A DNA stretch of 64,000 nucleotides, taken from assembly GCA_000349905.1 (NCBI GenBank), contig KB722737.1, forward strand, positions 1,489,335 to 1,553,334, in the 5' to 3' direction. Position 1 is the first letter of the stretch; each line of letters starts with the position of its first letter. The notes under the pieces are model-generated. The model saw only the letters and a program-made list of their open reading frames with translations. It ran no database searches and had not been told where the DNA came from. Position numbers and translations under genes: made by a program. Origin of the DNA: Volvariella volvacea V23 (taxonomy: Eukaryota > Basidiomycota > Agaricomycetes > Agaricales > Pluteaceae). Positions 34,249 to 47,246 of this stretch are shown one piece after another.

Positions 34249-35371
34249 CTACAAAACAGCCCTCGATAAATTCAAAGCAGTCAAAGCGGGCTCAGCCAGA
34301 CTGTCGTGGTTGTAGCTTAATAAAGCGACCTGTTGCAATGCTTAATGCAAGAATCGAGGAGTATGTGGAAGTGCACTCACCCCACATGGTTCGGCGTTAA
34401 AAAGGCGTCCTGATCATAATTACTCTGTTAGTGCACTGTTCGTGACTCGTGGGAGCCTTCCCTACCATGGTCGAGACCAAGATTCAACCAACGCGCAATA
34501 AAGACGCGACTGAAATGACCATGAGCAACGACGATGACATCCCTGCTGTGCAATCCCTCTTCCTTGTATTCCCTGTGCCATTTTCTCACCTAATCATTGA
34601 TTAGTGAGACTCCCACAACTGGGAATGTACGGTAATATACAAACCTGCCCAATTAAACAATCGACCCGAGCCTGCATCTCAGCAACGGATTCCCCATCTG
34701 GGCACCTGTGGGTTTCAGCTATCAGTGCTACGATACGTGCGTTGGGCGCTTCAGATTACCCGTCCGTCCAGATAGACCAGCCTGGGCTTAATTCTTGTAT
34801 TTCCTTGGGTTTTAAGCCCTCGTATCGACCTACTCCCGAGTCAGGATGAAAGCAAAGACAGAAGTGCTGAAAATACCGTAGTCCCATTCGCGAACATCTT
34901 CTGTAAATGTCCAGTGAGGGAGTATCTTGTCGAAAAGCAGATCAAACGTCTTTACGGCCCGTTGACGAGGGGAGACGAAGGCCGTGCAGACATCCTTGGG
35001 ATCAATCAAACCTACGAACGATGCATAAATGTTCTGACTGCCTACAGGTAGATGCCATCTTACTCACGTCCTGGTCCAACAAGGACTTTACCGATTAGTT
35101 TGACCTGTTCCTCTCCTCGCGGTGTAAGCGGTATATCCGTCCTGCCGGTCTATGATCTTAATGTCAATTCAAATGGTGGCGCTAGGCTCATTTAAGGCAT
35201 ACATGGCGACTGCAGCGGCGTTATCAGTAGCTGAAGTTAATATAAGGAAGAAAACGTACCCGCTAATGGACCACTCAGTCTCTCCTGGTTGCAGAGTTAA
35301 TTAGCGTACTTAGACCAGGCGCATGTCATACCGTGGCGGATCAGGAATACTCTAGGCGTTGGTCGAGACAT
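34249..35371 (-). CDS. SHB17: SHB17-type sedoheptulose-bisphosphatase (histidine phosphatase family)
   Basis: This enzyme of the histidine-phosphatase superfamily hydrolyses sedoheptulose 1,7-bisphosphate in riboneogenesis in yeast. It is split into so many short exons that no long reading frame reveals it. The spliced order is MSRPTPRVFLIRHG, ETEWSISGRHTGRTDIPLTP, RGEEQVKLIGKVLVGPG, IDPKDVCTAFVSPRQRAVKT, WTFTEDVREWDYGRYEGLKP, SPGWSIWTDGCPDGESVAEM, DVIVVAHGHFSRVFIARWLN and LLSYNHDSLAEPALTALNLS. The stop is at 34249-34251. The catalytic RHGE, Arg of the SPRQRA loop, Glu of WDYG-YEG and second His in AHGH are all present. A 7-nt exon (35203-35209) completes SGRHTG. It is divergent from VPS18 with 156 bp between the starts. 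Confidence 0.9.
35203..35209 (-). other. 7-nt microexon of SHB17
   Basis: TCGCCAT on the minus strand lies between the acceptor GCCGCTGCAG and the donor GTATGCC. Joined to GG of the previous exon and ACC of the next it encodes G-R-H-T, which is required for the conserved SGRHTGRTD. Confidence 0.75.
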
Positions 35372-35527
35372 CTCAAAGACCGCCAGATCCTATAGAAGGG
35401 AAAGGCAGATAAGGCGCCCTAACTTGGCTGTGGCCCCTATATCCACCTCGGTGTGGGAATGCACGTGACCATGTCGTAAAGCCCACCCACACCACGACCA
35501 ACGCACCCTGAAGCTCAGCAAGCAATC

Positions 35528-38500
35528 ATGCTGGATGAATGTAAGTCGCTCATGTTATTCTGTTGGTCCAGATGGCCCACTCCAATCCGTAGTCGTCGAG
35601 CATGCCGCCAAACCAAATATTGGCACGTCCACCCTAACATCTTCTCATGTGCAATACAAGGGATTCGAGCCTGATCCCCTCGGTCTGGAGCTTACTGAAG
35701 AAGTAAGTGTTTGGAGACAAATCCATGCCGTTCCTTACAAGGCATTGCAGCCCCCTTTACCCAGTCCTTCCCAACAGACGCCAATATTCGATCTCGGTCG
35801 GGTCCAATATGCCTTCCCTGCCCCCCTCGTCTCCTTTGTGGTGTCTTCGGATATGCTGGCTATGGGTTTTGCGTCCAATGTGATCGTTCTCATCGAACTG
35901 TCTCACTCAGACCAGGTCATCAATATACAAATACCGCGAAAGCCCACCGACATGGCAATTTGCAAACTCTTCATGGATCCATCCGGCCGCCACATTATCA
36001 TAACTTCGACGACGGGGGAGAATTGGTATTTGTATCGATCGTGGCGGAAGCCACGGCAATTGAAGGGGTTCAAGATGGTCATTGAAAGCGTAACATGGAA
36101 TAAATCAGCCCTTTTATCATCTCCTCATTCCACCTCAACTCGAGAAATTTTGATTGGTGCGAGGAATGGCACGATATACGAAGCAGTACTCGACGCGGAG
36201 GAAGATTTCTTCAAATCACAGGAGCGGTATCTGCAATCCGTCTATTCCTTGCCCGAACGCCACCCCATTACGGGCATACACTTCGAGCTCCTCCCCCCTT
36301 CTGACCCTAAACGAGCGTTGGTATTAGTCACTACCTCCTCAAGAATATACCAACTTATTGGCACTCCTGACCGGAGGTCAGACGAGAACGGACGCGTTTT
36401 TACCAGCCTATTCAACTCCTATCGGGAGAACAATCCAAGTGAGCCTCAATTACGCGCTGCATGTTCAGCATTTGATGCTGAATAGAGATACTGGAATTAC
36501 CTGGAAATCTGCAGTACTCGGAACTGCAGTTCTTTAATCTGAACGCCGACCAAGCACTGTCGTTGCCCACCGCCATGGCCTGGATGACTGGTTCGTAATA
36601 TATTTCCCGGATATCTCAACGCTGACGATTTTCAGAACCTGGTATCTATCACGGCTCATTAAATTATGAATCCACTTCGGATGACATGATCGATGGGGCC
36701 CAGCTCCTTCCATACCCTCCTTCCGCTTCAGGGAGCTCTGGCACACCCATTTCCGTTGCCCTGACTGAGTTTCACTTCATCCTATTGTACGAAGACAGGA
36801 TTGTGGGTGTCAGTAACTTGAATGAGAAAGTGACCTATGAGGAGGCCCTGCCTTTGGTATGTGTCGTTGGAATCAAACTACACTGGCATTGACACCTATC
36901 TCAGAAACCTGGTGAACGAGCTCTTGGTCTGGCCGCAGACCCAATTCGCAAGACATATTGGGTTTATACGGACCAATCTCTGTTTGAGTTGGTCGTAACG
37001 AACGAAGCTAGAGATGTCTGGGAGATCTACCTGGCGAAGAGGAGCTATAGCACCGCTCTGAAATATGCAAGGGTAGAGTACATCTCAACGTGCATGAGCC
37101 CACTTTCTTACACGCCTAATGTAGAGTGCAAGCCAACGCGATCATGTACTAACCACTCAAGCCAACGCATTATTTGATGACGAAAAGTACTACCAGGCAG
37201 CTCAATGCTATGCGCAGTGCTCCGTCACGTTTGAAGAAGTAACACTGAAGTTTTTGGATGTAGGGGAAAGGGATGCCCTACGTTCATACCTCATCTCTCG
37301 GCTCGAGCGAACGCGGAAGACGGTGAGTGCGCTTCACCCCCACGGTTATGCAGCGCTGATATGATGGTAGGATTTGAGCCAACGAATGATGCTCGCAACA
37401 TGGCTTGTCGAGTTCTATCTTAGCAAATGCAACGAACTAGATGACATTGTTGCATCTGAGTCTGTGTCTAACGATGTAGACAATTTACAAACCGAGCGCA
37501 CCATCTTGGAAGACGAACTAAAGCAGTTCTTGGATACATACAAGGTTAGAGCCTCATTAAGTTTTGTACAGCGTCGATGCTTAGCCAAATTCAGCTCAAC
37601 CTGGATCCTACTACAACCTATGAGCTCATTCAGGGACATGGCAGAACGGACGTGTATCTATATTATGCCACCATTATCGGTGACTATGAGCGCGTTATTG
37701 AGCATTGGATACTGGAAGAGGAATGGTCGAAAGCACTAGATGTCATCAACAGACAGGTCAGTGTGCTGCTCCTACTCTACGCGCCTCATCACTCACCGCT
37801 GTATCGGCAACAGACGGACCTCGAGCTGTATTATCGTTTTGCCCCAGTTCTAATGCGACAGATTCCCAAAGAGACAGTAGATTCGTGGCTCAGACAACCC
37901 GCGCTCGACCCATTGCGTCTCGTTCCTGCCTTGTTGCAACTCCAGCAAGCACCTCGTAATCCTCTATCACCCAACCAGGCCATCCGGTATCTTACACACG
38001 TCATTTTCGAGCAACATAATGCATCCCCAACAATACATAACCTCCTAATTACATTCTACATTTATCCGTCATCGTTGGCACTCTATTCGTCAGCACCCGA
38101 CGACGACGGTCCGCTACTTCGGTTCTTTGCATCGGCACCGTCAGATCCAGTGACTGGGAAGCCATACTACGACTTGGACTATGCCTTGCGGTTATGCAAG
38201 AATGCAGGTCGTACACAACCATGCGTGCATATTTATTCGCAAATGGGGCTATGGGAGAACAGTGTGGATCTGGCATTGGAAAAGGGTGATCTGGAGCTAG
38301 CCAAGATCAATGCTGACAGACCGGAAGATGACCCAGCACTACGGAAGAAGTTGTGGCTCAAAATTGCCCGATATGTGGTGCAGGACAAGAAGGACATCAA
38401 ATCGTGCGTTTGTTTCGACATAACGGTGTATTTGATTGACTCTTGTGATCAGGGCAATGCAATTCCTAGAAACAACGGATCTGCTAAAAATAGAAGACAT

Positions 38501-39333
38501 TCTTCCCTTCTTCCCGGACTTTGTTGTCATCGACGACTTCAAGGAAGAGATCGCAAGGGCGCTGGAGGGCTATTCAGCACATATTGACGCTCTGAAGAGT
38601 GAAATGGACGAAGCCACAAAGACGGCGGAATCAATCAAGCAGGATATAGGGGCACTCAAGAAGCGTTTTGTGACTATCAATGCCAGCGAACAGTGTTCGG
38701 TCTGCTTACAACTCCTACTAACCCGGCAATTTTATGTCTTTCCGTGCCGGCATACGTTCCATGCTGACTGCTTGATAGGCCTGGTGGGTTCAATTGAGTA
38801 TGAAAGAACGTGGGACGCTGACCCACGTGTGCTCCTCCCTTGTCTAGGCCAAAGATTATTTACCTCCCCATGCGCTGCGAAAGATCATCGCACTACAAAA
38901 TGAGCTGACGAAGAACACGCCATTGGCACAAGCAATATCGCCCATCGGGAGCGCAATAGGGAGCCCAATGGTGTTGCCTGCGCCAACGAAACAGCGAACG
39001 CTGCTCTCAGCTAATTTTGCCGCTCCACTACAACAAAGCGCAAAGGCGGCCAACCTGTTAGGGCGGAGTGTGATGTCCGCGGGAGATAAGCTACGAGATC
39101 TAATCATACCGGATGCACTCGTAGCCGTTGTATCAGCTCCTACAGCATGGATACCGGGCATGGGTACAAAGAAGAACGACTACGATCGCGATGGTGGCAA
39201 GAATGCACAAAGACTGAGGGAAGAATTGGATGAGGTCTTGGCTAGCAATTGCCCGCTGTGTGAAAGTGTGGTGGTGGGGCTCGATAAGCCGTTCATTAAG
39301 GATGGTGAAGCTGATACAACATGGGTATTGTGA
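35528..39333 (+). CDS. VPS18: Vps18, HOPS/CORVET tethering subunit
   Basis: This is a core subunit of the vacuolar/endosomal tethers HOPS and CORVET. The start ATG 35528 (MLDE) is followed by an intron, joining Y-GPLQSVVVEH. The N-terminal beta-propeller (Pep3/Vps18 domain) includes MAICKLFMDPSGRHIIITST and GENWYLYRSWRKPRQLKGFK. Helical repeats follow (ANALFDDEKYYQAAQCYAQC; YALRLCKNAGRTQPCVHIYS), then the coiled-coil IDALKSEMDEATKTAESIKQ and a C-terminal RING: CSVCLQLLLTRQFYVFPCRH with TFHADCL, then AKDYLPPHALRKIIALQNEL. The final Cys pair CPLCES comes after an insertion of roughly 100 residues. About ten introns are needed. The stop is at 39331-39333, only 34 bp from the convergent CGR1 stop. 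Length, about 1,050 residues, is usual. Confidence 0.93.
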
Positions 39334-39367
39334 TATTGGGATCGTTGTGCGCACACTGTAATAGTTC

Positions 39368-39886
39368 TTAACCATTGATCTTCTTGGTTCTCCCAAGTCT
39401 TCGACGCATCCTTGCTGCCTTTTTTGCGCCCATCTAAAGGAAGGCGCGTGTTTGGGTGTGTAGTATGCCAGTAGAGCGCAAAACGTACCTTGGCCTTCTC
39501 CTCCTCGAGCCTTCTGCGTTCCTCCGCTGCCCTCTTGCGTTCCTTGGTGATTTCCAGGCGCCTAAGGGGCAGAACCAGCTCAGCGCATGAACGGTGTGGC
39601 AACGACGAGGGGCGCACCGTTGTATCTCCGCTTGTTTTTCTTCCTTTAGTTCGGCTTGCAGCTTCCTGACTGCCTGTTCCTTCTTCGTCCGCTCCATCCT
39701 GTCGTGCCACTTGGTCTTGAGACCGCTGGACTGCTGGGAGCGTCTTGATGGCGATCAATGGCGAATGGAACTCAGCTGATGGTATACATACACGGATGCG
39801 CTTCTGGAGGCCTTCCAGGATTTTCCGGACCGACGGCCATTGGAGGAGGAGGCGAGGGGCAGGGCGGGCTGGTCCTGGCCAGTCAT
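39368..39886 (-). CDS. CGR1: Cgr1, rRNA-processing protein
   Basis: This is a small, highly charged nucleolar protein needed for 60S subunit assembly. The start is ATG 39886 (MTGQDQPALPLASSSNGRRS). GKSWKASRSASV is spliced to RSQQSSGLKTKWHDRMERTK, then KEQAVRKLQAELKEEKQAEI, RRLEITKERKRAAEERRRLE and KMGAKKAARMRRRLGRTKKI, ending NG at the stop 39368-39370. The run of Lys/Arg/Glu helices and the RRxGRTKKING-type end are the family hallmark. The longest open frame in the region is out of phase with the real exons. It is divergent from the gene at 40146 with 259 bp between the starts. Confidence 0.92.
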
Positions 39887-40145
39887 TTTTGGGAGGCAGG
39901 AAAATTGACGGGGACGGGATGATAAGGGCCACGTGATTGGGGGGCGGGGCGGGTGTGCCCAAGCTGCGATGGACAGGAGCAGGCCCGGGATCGGGCTGGG
40001 AGAGCAACCGGGAGGTAAATGAGGCCCACGGTGGACGGAATATGCATTGTACATATTTGTCTGCTAATCTTGCAGGCACTCTGTCGCGCTTTGGGGACCT
40101 GACCCTTCCCCTCCCTTTCTCCCTTCCTCATCCCCTCCGTCCGCA

Positions 40146-42554
40146 ATGTCGAGGCCCGTCGCCCCCCCAGCCTTGTCCCATGACCACCATCTCAGACAGT
40201 TGCTGGACCAGCGTGCTGCCCGTGCAGACCTCCCCCGTCAGCCCGACTCTCCTTCCGTTTATAGACCCGTCTTTTCGGTCGACCCATCGCAGGACCCCCA
40301 CGTCGACACCCCGTTCTTTACCTCCCCATTCCCTTCCACTCATTACTCACAAAGCCCTCGGTCCTCCTCTGACCGAACCAGTGCTACCACCAGTATTCCC
40401 GCCACAAGCATGCTTGACCTAAGCGACGACCCACGTTCTTCTTTTGCCACTTCGTATGACGACAGTTCCCACTACGACGACGAGGATGCCAGGCATTCAG
40501 TCTGCGACGAAGCTAACGATGACGACGACGAACCTATCCAGCGCATGAGCATCGGTCCCAAAATGCGTGTTCACAGTCGTGCTCCATGGGAAATGGACAA
40601 CGAAGACGAGCAGGAAGCAAGGGATGATGTAGGCTGCGACGACTACGACAATCGTGATTGCCTTATGAAAGGGGTTACCGCCAGAAAGATTTTTCATTTG
40701 CGATCGCCAAGCGCATCAGCCCGCAGACCCAGCACAGAGTCTTCTTGCTCTCAAAATAAACCCAGGCTTTCTTTGGACACACCGCACCCCTCCCACTCCC
40801 GCGGTGCCCTGTAGTATGTCGTCGATAGCTTTCGTATACACCCCTACTCACCATTCCCATTTTGTAGCGCCCTTGCTCAAGATACCCTCTCCGTAACATC
40901 ACTAGGAGCATCTGGACGTGAAAAAGCCAGTCGCGGCGCCAAGTTTTCTCTCGCTCAGCTCCGTCAGCACCTGCCTGGCACTACTTCTCGCACCCCTTCC
41001 CTTGCTTCCAGCGAGCGGGCAGATACAGACGCTCATTCCCGGCCTTCGTTTGAGGACGATGCCGTGCACCCCTACGCAAATCCAGATCTAGTCAGTCCAT
41101 ACACACAGGATCAACCGCGCTCGTACCCCACTACTCGTACCAGTTCTGCTGTCACTATCACCGAACCGCTGCGGCCAGCCACTCCTACACAGCGATCGAC
41201 AGCGTCGTCTGAAATGCCCAGGTCCTCTGCCGAATCCCCAAAGACACACACCTCTCCCACTCGCAGAAAAGACATATCCTCTCCCCTGCTTATCCACAAC
41301 AGACATATCGAGGACAACTTCCCGTTGAGCAGGGAACGTTTCGCGAGCTTACCCCATGCAGATCTCACCCAATTGCCTGGATGGAACGACAAGTCGTCGC
41401 TGCAGTCATTTTCTCTCATTTCCCTGGAGGAGGCTCAAGCCCAACGTGCGCGCGGCGCTGTCGCATCGGCCGCAATATCATCTGACCGAGCATCTGTACC
41501 GTTTCCGGAGCGAGAAGAGGAGTCTGTTCATACATATACCCATAGCCCTTCCAGCAGTCTGTCTTCTGGTTTCCGGGGACGAACTGTGAGTGCGGGTGCG
41601 AAAGCAAAGCATTCGTTCCACTCCATTGTTGGAGTCACGCTAACCAAATCCGATAAACGGGATACCGAACCTCCGCCTCCACCTCCTTCCAGCAGTTCCT
41701 CAAGCAAATCGTTGAAGCACAAGAAGAGTGGTTTCATGCGGTTGTTCAACTCCAGCAAAGATAAGGATGCATCCCCACCTCCCCCTCCTGTGCCGTCAAT
41801 TTCCGACCCGCATATACAGCACATCTCCAAGCCGACTAAATCAGTTGGTCGCATCCCAGTCCCAGATTTACCTGAAGACGACAGCAGAACTACACCTAGT
41901 CCTAAACGCACCGTACCTAACCTGTCCATCAACACACAAGCCTCGAGCCAAAGTCACTCTTCCCCGTCTTCTGCAATCACCGCTCCTCTGTTGCAGCCAA
42001 TGCTTCGAGTTCCATCTACATCAGAGCGAGGCAATGCAATACCTCAGAGTGCACCTCCAAATATGTCCGAATTCCCAGCCCTCAGACTACGACCCATGTC
42101 CTCTCTATTCAGCCCCGAACTTGCCGAACATATCGGTGACCAGCAGGACGTAAAGCCTCCAGCTGATCGAGCAGATCTGGATATCACCCAGTCTCCTAGT
42201 TCCACGGCTGTAATATCGCCTATAACTCCTGTATCGTCTCGATTCGAGGCAGATCCCAAAATGACGGTTCAGAGTTTAGAGGACCACCTTGTCTCCACGA
42301 AACTGGCGTGGCAAAGGCAAATTTGGGAACTCGAAGGTCAAGTCAGGGATTTGAAGGCAGAGGTAGCGGAATTGAGGTCGGCGAGTAAAGCCAAAACCAC
42401 CCACGATGATGACGGTGTATATTGCGATGCCTGTGGTAGAGGAAGCCGACTTGCTTCGGGTACGAGGGGAACTACTACAGACAAGAGGACGAGCGTCGTC
42501 AACCGACCCCGCGCACGCACAGGAAGTTCGCGACTTGGGCACGGATTTTCATAG
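40146..42554 (+). CDS. Long disordered protein with short C-terminal coiled coil
   Basis: Start ATG 40146 (MSRPVAPPALSHDHHLRQLL); one intron near 40810-40870 joins two long exons (about 770 residues in all). The sequence is dominated by Ser, Pro, Thr and Asp, with several Ser-Pro sites. It has an acidic patch (DDSSHYDDEDARHSVCDEAN), a basic motif SGFMRLFNSSKDKD near the middle flanked by poly-Pro, and a short coiled coil TKLAWQRQIWELEGQVRDLK. A CDACGRG motif and a basic tail ending SSRLGHGFS close it. I recognise no catalytic domain. The composition suggests a phosphoregulated scaffold, perhaps in polarity or signalling; this is inference. Stop TAG 42552-42554. Confidence 0.72.
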
Positions 42555-43059
42555 GTCGTCAATAGCATGCGTAACCTTTCCTTCTGTTCAGGTACATACC
42601 CTTAAACGTTTCCCCCTTTTATCTCCCTATTTTTGCCCTACGGAATTCCTTCACTACGTATCTACATGTAGCTTCTTACAGCCCAACTATTACTAGGTAT
42701 TTAGCACCACACATTCCTTGATTGACTTCGGATTGTTCTCCTGATATATATTCTGTCCATCCTAATCCTTTGTTCACCTGTTTCAATAATTATCCCTGTC
42801 TCATCGTGTTCATTAGGTATATATCTCAAGTGCCCATCGTTGTAATATAGAACCACGGCTAGCTATCATAACACGACTACCCCGTTAGCTCACTATCCAC
42901 TCACTCCTTTGCGTTTACCGTACTACCAATGTCTGCGTGTAATGGATGGATCATCTACTGAACAATGGATGGGTCTATCCGAAGCAACTGAGGGAACTGT
43001 AAAGGTGGGAATAGGATATATTGGATGAACTGGGGAAAGCAAATGTGTGAACCTCCCTA
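42555..43059. other. Intergenic between convergent genes
   Basis: This is the 3'-flanking DNA of two convergent genes. Its T-rich stretches suit transcript 3' ends. I see no gene, repeat or RNA. Confidence 0.5.
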
Positions 43060-46000
43060 TCACTCATCATCTGCCCCGATAAGCCAACTGATACCTTTCT
43101 GAAAGGCTCGTGAAGCTTGAGCAGAGACATCGGCAGTATCCACCCCCATGGGACTCGAAGTACGAGGCACATTCTGAGAATCCGATCCATGACTACGACC
43201 ACCAACAGAAAACGGGAAGCTTGCCGCCACGGTCCTCAAGGTCCTAGAAGCCAATGCCGCTGCGTCTGGGGAGCCAAGCAATGGGGTAGCAGCCAGCTGG
43301 AATGCTTGTAGTCGTTCGTTTAGCGAAGTGAACGCTTGGGAAGGCTGGTGTTGGGAACCTCCACCACGGGCGACAAAGTTATCCCCTATGCGATAACCGG
43401 CTAATCGCTCATTACGAGCTTCAATATCTTCGTGCTGGAATTTTCTCCATGATGTAAGGACGTCGTGAATCTTATCTGGAGGGCAGAACTCAAGAGCATG
43501 ACCGAGAAGCGTCAGCTTCTTGTCCAAATCGGTAAACTCTGGTTGACGACCAAGCTGATAGCACGCGACCCAACACACTTCACTTGCTTCTGCTACTTTG
43601 TCGATATCGACGGATGTTTGGTTTGCCCGGAGTTTGACGACGGTCTCCACCATGTCTACACTAATTTCGTATGCCCTTGTGAGGTCCTCGTGTTGTAGCG
43701 CGCTATCAGCCAACATTGCCAAAGTTTTGACTTCTGCGACTACATTGCCCCGGAAGCCTAATCGGTGGACAAGGTCCATGATTACCTCTGTGTGTCGGTA
43801 GGCATTGTTGTTGCTAGACAGAACTTGAGAAACGAGAAGTAGCTTGTCTTTCGTTAGCCGGATTTCGATAGGAGTTAATGGAATTCCGCGGCGTGATTCC
43901 AAATTATACGAGGTCAGTCGAGAAGTCGCTTCAATGAATTCCCGTTCTTTAACGATGGTTTCCGAAGGCGAGCAAACTCGTAGGCTGGCATGGAACAATT
44001 TTCAGAGATGGAAAGTATGCATGAGGTTTGAAACCCTACCAATCGTATGCCATTTTCATATCCCCAGAATTGTAATTGCCTGAGCTAGCGTTATCGTAAA
44101 ATTCACGAGAGGTTGCCAGGCAAATTTCTTCCAGTGTTGTGGGATCTAGCTTGAGCTTACTTTTGGACGAATGAAGGAGAGATTTGGCAATTTCGAAACC
44201 TATGCATGTGCATGAGGTGCTAAGTAAGGGGACCTGGTAATGCACTCACTTCCTGTGCTGAGCAGACCACTGAAGAATATTTGCATAACTTCCTCCCTAG
44301 AGAGTAAACCAAATGCGCCTCTCAAACCATTTTCACTTGTGCTGCGAAGCTTGAGCATATCTTCCAAGAGCCATTCCCAGTCATCTTGGTTAACGAGTTG
44401 GTCCTCTGTGCCTCCAGCTCTGCGGGCCATCCTGTTAGCCCATGCCCTTTGTTCCTTGATGTCATTACTGCTCTGCAAGAACCAACGCAAAGGCGCAGGT
44501 ACACTCCATCGCGATAAGATCTCCCCCGACTCCAAATGAACATCTAGAATATCCAAAAATCGTGACAGGGAAGATGCAGGAAGTGGGCGGAAAAATTCGA
44601 GAAGGTCGGCTGAGGTACACTTAGAGCGGGTGGTGGTTGGGGTGACAAAAGCCCCCAATGAATCTAGGGTTGTATTCGCAGCCTCGTCATCGTCCGATGT
44701 ATTCAATTTCCAATCAGGCATGCATTCAAAAATCTGGCTCATCGTGGGCCATTGGTCGAGAGCTGGGGATCCGTATAGGCAGGCAAGCGCGAGTTGAGCG
44801 ACATCTTCATCGCTTCGAATTAGCCGTTGACTTGAGGGCAATGTTGGTTTCGATGCCTCGAAAATGGAAAGTGCCATATCTAGGGGTGTAGATAGCACAT
44901 AATCGTAGAGAAGCGCAGTCACCAGGCTTGGATCGGGGTTTCCTCCTCGTTCCGCTCGTGCTTCCAGGACATAGAGGTACGGCATCACAAGGCGAGTGAT
45001 GTCCTTGGGAAGGGATTCGGGAGTAGAATGTGCCAAATAAGCATGGATAATGTTGGGAGGGCTCATAGATATCCATCTTTCCAAAGTCCAGTCCTCCTCT
45101 GCCTCCTGTTCCCGTGGGGCATTATACACAAGCCGTGACAACAAACTAAGCTCTTCTCCTAGGTCATCAATTCCAACAATACCCTGGGACGCGGCATACT
45201 GGATAATAGACAACGCATTGTCAATCATCCCAGTCTCGGCGAGTACCCTCTCAACCCAGCGCCTGTACCAGGAGGTCAACTCTTCATCAGACAGGCAGGT
45301 ATTTTGTCGCGTTCCCAAGGCCGTGAATTGGTCATCAGGAGTGAGAACTCCTGAAAACTGCTGGATTGCGGATTGGACATCGTCGTCTTCGACCAGGTCG
45401 TGCTGACTTCGCCAGGGATTATGTGTTGGAACGGCCTCAACACTCGAAGAAGCATCGAGTGGTGGCAGTAGGTCGTAGTATAGGGCGGGCGTGCTGTGCT
45501 CCGGTATGCTGTCGTAAATGGTATAGCGCGATGGCCAGAGCGTTGGATGTCGGTTAAGTAGAGACCTGAGAGCTTGGAATTGTTGACCCAACGCAAGCTT
45601 GCAAGCTGAATACAAGAGTGGCTCTTGCATGAATGTTTGCAGTGTTATAGGAAGCCCAGCCTCTTGCTTCGGTTTGGCTGGGCTGTCTGCCCCGTCTCCG
45701 CTCTCCCATGGGTCTTCCCATTCGTCTGCATCCACGTCTGCACCCTCTTCCTCTCCCTCCTCAGATGCAATACCCTTCATTTCCACGTAGGTATTGAGCC
45801 TATCCAGTCGTTGTAAGAGCAGACCGCGTAGACGACATATTTCAGCGTCCGCTGGGGTGTCCTTGAAGTGGTCCTGGAGACAAAGCCGCCTGGGCTTCGA
45901 GAGAGAGAGATTATCCCCCCAGTTTTCATATTGTGTATCATTAGCCGCGTTCAAAACATTGCTGCACCGTTCTAGTGCGTTTTGCGTTCTTGACAGCCCA

Positions 46001-46176
46001 TAATCCAGCAGCGCTCGCTGCGTCTGTGTGTCCTCGACAAATCGATCTGCGCATGCTGCGACAGTCCAGAGGTCATCGGGGATGGTGTCTAGCAATGTGT
46101 GAATATGGTCCTGTGTGAGGTCGTCGTCTGGGAGAGCCGTCCACTGTGCGGAGGGGTTGGCGAAGGAGGATGCCAT
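43060..46176 (-). CDS. SEC39: Sec39 (Dsl1 complex) family protein
   Basis: This is a large alpha-solenoid subunit of the Dsl1/NRZ tether that captures COPI vesicles at the ER. The true start is ATG 46176 (MASSFANPSAQWTALPDDDL); the longer frame to 46236 begins with GTG. Helical repeats run throughout: LDYGLSRTQNALERCSNVLN, ICRLRGLLLQRLDRLNTYVE, PWRSQHDLVEDDDVQSAIQQ. Splicing at the 3' side gives AYDCLRVCSPSETIVKEREF and IEATSRLTSY, a Sec39-domain signature, followed by a variable Ser-rich tail ending KGISWLIGADDE at the stop 43060-43062. An acidic insertion (EEGEEEGADVDADEWEDPWE) lies near residue 150. Length (about 1,000 residues) exceeds yeast Sec39 but suits filamentous fungi and NBAS-like relatives. 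Confidence 0.87.
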
Positions 46177-46440
46177 TGTGGATTGCTGCCTCGTGATCTG
46201 TGACGTGGAGAACTGCCCGGGCTGTCGGCCCGGCACCTCAATAGCTAGCTACAGTACATTCTTGGTTACTACTGCTACACGCCACCAGGACACCCAGGAC
46301 TTTTGAGAGCAATGAAACACCATATCATCGAAAAAAAATACTCGAAAGCGCAGCTCGCATACTCGTATCCAATCTAGATTATTCTCTCGCCGTGCTTGTC
46401 CAATTCGAAGAGAAAACAGCCTAGACACCACGACAGTAAC

Positions 46441-47246
46441 TCAGAAGAGTGTATCCTGGGGTATTCCTGTCAGCGGAGAGATGAATGAATATATGCAAGC
46501 CACCCACTTCGTCTCGTAGGTATTCTCCCACATCCCTGATCAAAGCATCTCAGCTAAGGAGTTTCTCCGAGGACTTGATGGACTCACGCCTGATGGAAAA
46601 CGATGATCGCTGTAGGATCTAGTTTTCGTGTGTCGACAGTGGACCGTGCAGTTACGCCAAATCCCTGACAACGGGTGAACAACGACATACAAGGCTCAAA
46701 CAGAGCAGGATCACCAGTGGCACATCGCTCATACTGTACACAATCACGCCTTGGTGCTCAGGTGTATCCTCCGTGATGCGTCCCAGGTGAGCCTTCAGTA
46801 CATGGTTGCCGTATAAGAATGGCATCTCGCCATTGGGTTTTATCCACACCTGAATGGTCACGTCGGTCGGATGCGTTCTTTGTCAACTACAACGTGGTAG
46901 ACATGCCTTGTACTTGGCATATTGCGCCAGGTAGTCCAGAGCCGTGATATGAAGCTTGAACTTGCCACTTTTTGAAAACTTTCCAAAGCAGGTACCCAAA
47001 CTGACCAAGTTTGGCCGTGCCACCGATATTGCCAGTCGCATCGATGACTCTGAAACATAGTACACACGATCTTTGTGAAGGCGGAAGCAGTGGGGCTCAT
47101 CTGGTCGGTCGATTAGGTGGACTAGGTTTTTTCCCTGACTTGATCCATTCAAACTATAGACTATACGATATCTTTTAGAAACTCACGATATAATTTGCAA
47201 GCTTTGTAAACACTGCTTTTGATTCGTCCTCCGTGAGCGGGCGCAT
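46441..47246 (-). CDS. NIP7: Nip7, 60S ribosome biogenesis factor
   Basis: This small RNA-binding protein is needed for 27S pre-rRNA processing. The start is ATG 47246 ([20 protein letters not shown]). It continues [60 protein letters not shown] and [12 protein letters not shown]; then the PUA domain [60 protein letters not shown] and [17 protein letters not shown]. The last exon is only 15 nt of D-T-L-F-stop, using the acceptor CCCCAG; an earlier acceptor would give an unrelated tail. Length of about 180 residues is exactly that of the family. It is divergent from NRDE2 with 249 bp between the starts. Confidence 0.94.

Noticed and set aside
46177..46236. N-terminal extension of Sec39
   Set aside because: It begins with GTG, and the ATG at 46176 starts the plausible product.
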